Positions 62,340 through 64,000 of a DNA stretch of 64,000 bases are shown one piece after another. Numbering within the stretch: the stretch's first letter is position 1; each line of letters begins with the position of its first letter. Both the position numbers and the translations under genes were made by a program. The stretch is taken from contig NC_054537.1 in the NCBI RefSeq assembly GCF_017654505.1, positions 60,724,145-60,788,144 of the forward strand. Direction: 5' to 3'. The DNA comes from Polyodon spathula (lineage: Eukaryota; Chordata; Actinopteri; Acipenseriformes; Polyodontidae). The notes beneath the pieces were generated by a model. It had not been told where the DNA came from and did not search any database. It saw only the letters and a program-made list of their open reading frames with translations.

Positions 62340-62812
62340 GCTAACGTCCATCAGGGTGGTGCATCTCTGTCGTCTCCCACTGTCTGGATGAACCTTGCCG
62401 TTCTGTGTCGCCGTGCCATGCTCCCTCCAAGTCCACTGTCCTGTCTGACAAGCCCTGCTGTTTTGCCTCGTGGCACAGCGCTCCCTCTGGCTCCACTCCT
62501 CTTCTCCATCCAGCGAGGCAACCCAATCCCTTTACCACTTTGTGGAGGTGCTCCCTTCCTTTGCAGGCATCCACTAGAGCAGTAATGGCATGCTGGCTCC
62601 ATTTAGGTCTCCCTCTGGCTTCCTCTTCTTCCATGCTGCAACCGTCCATTAGGATGAGAGGTGCAGTGCATCTCTGCCGTCTCCCACTGTCTGGATGAGC
62701 CTTGCCGTGCTCTCTCCGGCTCCGCTCCTCCTTTCCATCCAGTGAGGCAACTCGATCCCACTACCACTCTCTGGAGATACTCAGTTCCTTTGACGGCAAG
62801 CAAAATCAAACT
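62340..62812. repeat. Unidentified segmental tandem duplication, ~300 bp period
   Basis: Two direct copies share GTGCATCTCTG(T/C)CGTCTCCC, ACTGTCTGGATGA, CTTGCCGT, GGCTCC(A/G)CTCCTC, TCCATCCAG(C/T)GAGGCAA and ACCACT(T/C)T. The first (62345-62575) is longer; the second (62645-62800) lacks about 75 bp in the middle. Minus-strand frames of 102 and 68 codons share SSRQWET-EMH and similar peptides, but I do not recognise a protein. Composition is GC-richer than the surroundings, suggesting a mobile-element or gene fragment. Confidence 0.7.
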
Positions 62813-62819
62813 GATTGAC

Positions 62820-64000
62820 TTGGAATTTACTTGTGAGCAAGAGTAATTTCCGGGTCAGTCAGTCTGATTTTGCCTGAACACAAGTGAGATACACTGCCTC
62901 GGTTGAAATGTCAGTGATTGAATTTCTTCCAATTTCAGTACAATTCCTTATCTGTTTACAAACCCTCCCCCCCCAAAAAAAAACCCTTTAGCCTAGTTTG
63001 CCTATGCGTTCTTAAACTGAAGATGAGTGGGCACCTGCAGCTAAAACAACCTTTTAGAAATACTTCTACGCCAACATGGTCTACGATGGAAGTAACTAAA
63101 GAATGTGGTAAACAATCACCCAGTATTCAAATTTAGCTATCAAATCGAACACAATTGCAGAAAACTATAGCTTTGACACCATATTCCTCCTATCCACCAA
63201 AACTAAACTGCGCTTACTTGAGCTGTAATAGTACAGTACAGAGAAACTGCAAAGTGAAATACCGTAGATGAATGAATGAATACACTGCTGTGTAGAATGC
63301 AACTGGTTGTGCTGGAAAGAAAAGTGAAAAAAAAAAGAATAATCATCTATTCGCAGCACAAAGCACCCTTGTTAGTGGTTTGTCTCAGACATTAATTATG
63401 CAGAGCAGTGAAGGAATATGACTGAAACATGAAACAGCAAAGCTTTGTGCTCATCCTGTTTGATACTAATGGGGGTCTTATTAGCAACAGTCACACAGAC
63501 ATCACTTGATTCACAGCCCTCTGGAAAATAAATAACCCATTTTTGTGTGTTATCTAATTATGTACTGTCAGACAGGCTCTATTTAGCTGGAATAAATGGC
63601 TTAGAATTGAATTGATTGGGCAGCAAGTGTATGCGCATGAGCAGCAATGGGTGGGTTGGAGATATTATTAACAAAGATCTTACATTTTGCTGGCCTCGCC
63701 ATACAGTATACAGTATGTACTGTGTGGTAATATACAACAATAAACAAAAAAACATCCAATATGTTCACACACATCCCAGCTATGAAAAGAGCATCCACAC
63801 ACCGCTAGCTATTAGAGGAAGTACAACATTAACTCCAAATCCACTTTCTGGAAATATTATAAATCGTTGTGCAATAGAACGGTATCACGATAGGAACAGT
63901 CACATATTTTGACACAAAAATGGCATCTTATTGGTTGAAATTAATACACATTGGCTGTAGCATTGGACCACACAGAATGCTACATTATCAGGACCATAGT
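62820..64000. other. No recognisable gene
   Basis: AT-rich DNA to the window edge, with short chance frames (up to 98 codons at 63616-63912) and no recognised motif. Confidence 0.5.

Overview
This window is intergenic or intronic DNA from a vertebrate, most likely a ray-finned fish. No intact host protein-coding gene, rRNA, tRNA or CRISPR array is visible. The evidence for a fish is the repeat content: Tc1-type transposons with DD34E transposases, DIRS-type tyrosine-recombinase retroelements, an L1/Tx1-like LINE, hAT and Harbinger-like elements, a V-SINE-like copy, and a ~500 bp tRNA-derived SINE beginning GGGCTCCCGAGTGGCGCA. From memory that SINE recalls sturgeon/paddlefish DNA; this is an unverified guess. 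The DNA is AT-rich with long microsatellites.

Layout. 1-14 kb: a BED zinc-finger scrap at the left edge, long (GT)n and (TC)n arrays, a 349 bp hAT-type MITE with an 8 bp target duplication (7169-7517), and a GC-richer block at 10.4-10.9 kb that may be conserved non-coding DNA. 14.3-15.2 kb: a large foldback element beside a second hAT-type MITE. 18.0-18.8 kb: an intronless, 5'-truncated CCT7 (chaperonin eta subunit) retropseudogene. 22.4-28.1 kb: two broken DIRS-like elements in opposite orientation, with a V-SINE-like copy between them. 28.5-34.6 kb: two copies of the ~500 bp SINE (one per strand), a perfect 36 bp palindrome, one member of an unnamed dispersed repeat pair, and a 30 bp serine-codon minisatellite. 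37.2-39.1 kb: a decayed L1-like LINE (ORF1 plus endonuclease fragment). 40.8-45.6 kb: a decayed Tc1 element, an LTR-like segment, and an unclassified DNA transposon carrying a second, precisely delimited Tc1 element. 48.6-50.7 kb: a Crypton-like recombinase fragment and a Harbinger-like Myb remnant. 51.3-52.8 kb: a Tc1 element with a transposase broken by one frameshift. 53.1-55.4 kb: a candidate solo LTR and a 1.36 kb deleted LTR retrotransposon with a perfect 5 bp target duplication. 57.9-58.4 kb: a full-length SINE with its target duplication. 59.8-61.8 kb: a decayed ZBED5-like hAT transposase. 62.3-62.8 kb: an unidentified duplicated segment.

The coding remnants are almost all selfish-element proteins (DDE transposases, tyrosine recombinases, LINE proteins, gag) and all visibly broken, so no pathway or operon logic applies. 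The most informative features are insertion structures: nesting, target duplications, foldbacks and dispersed families I cannot name. I found no convincing new functional system.
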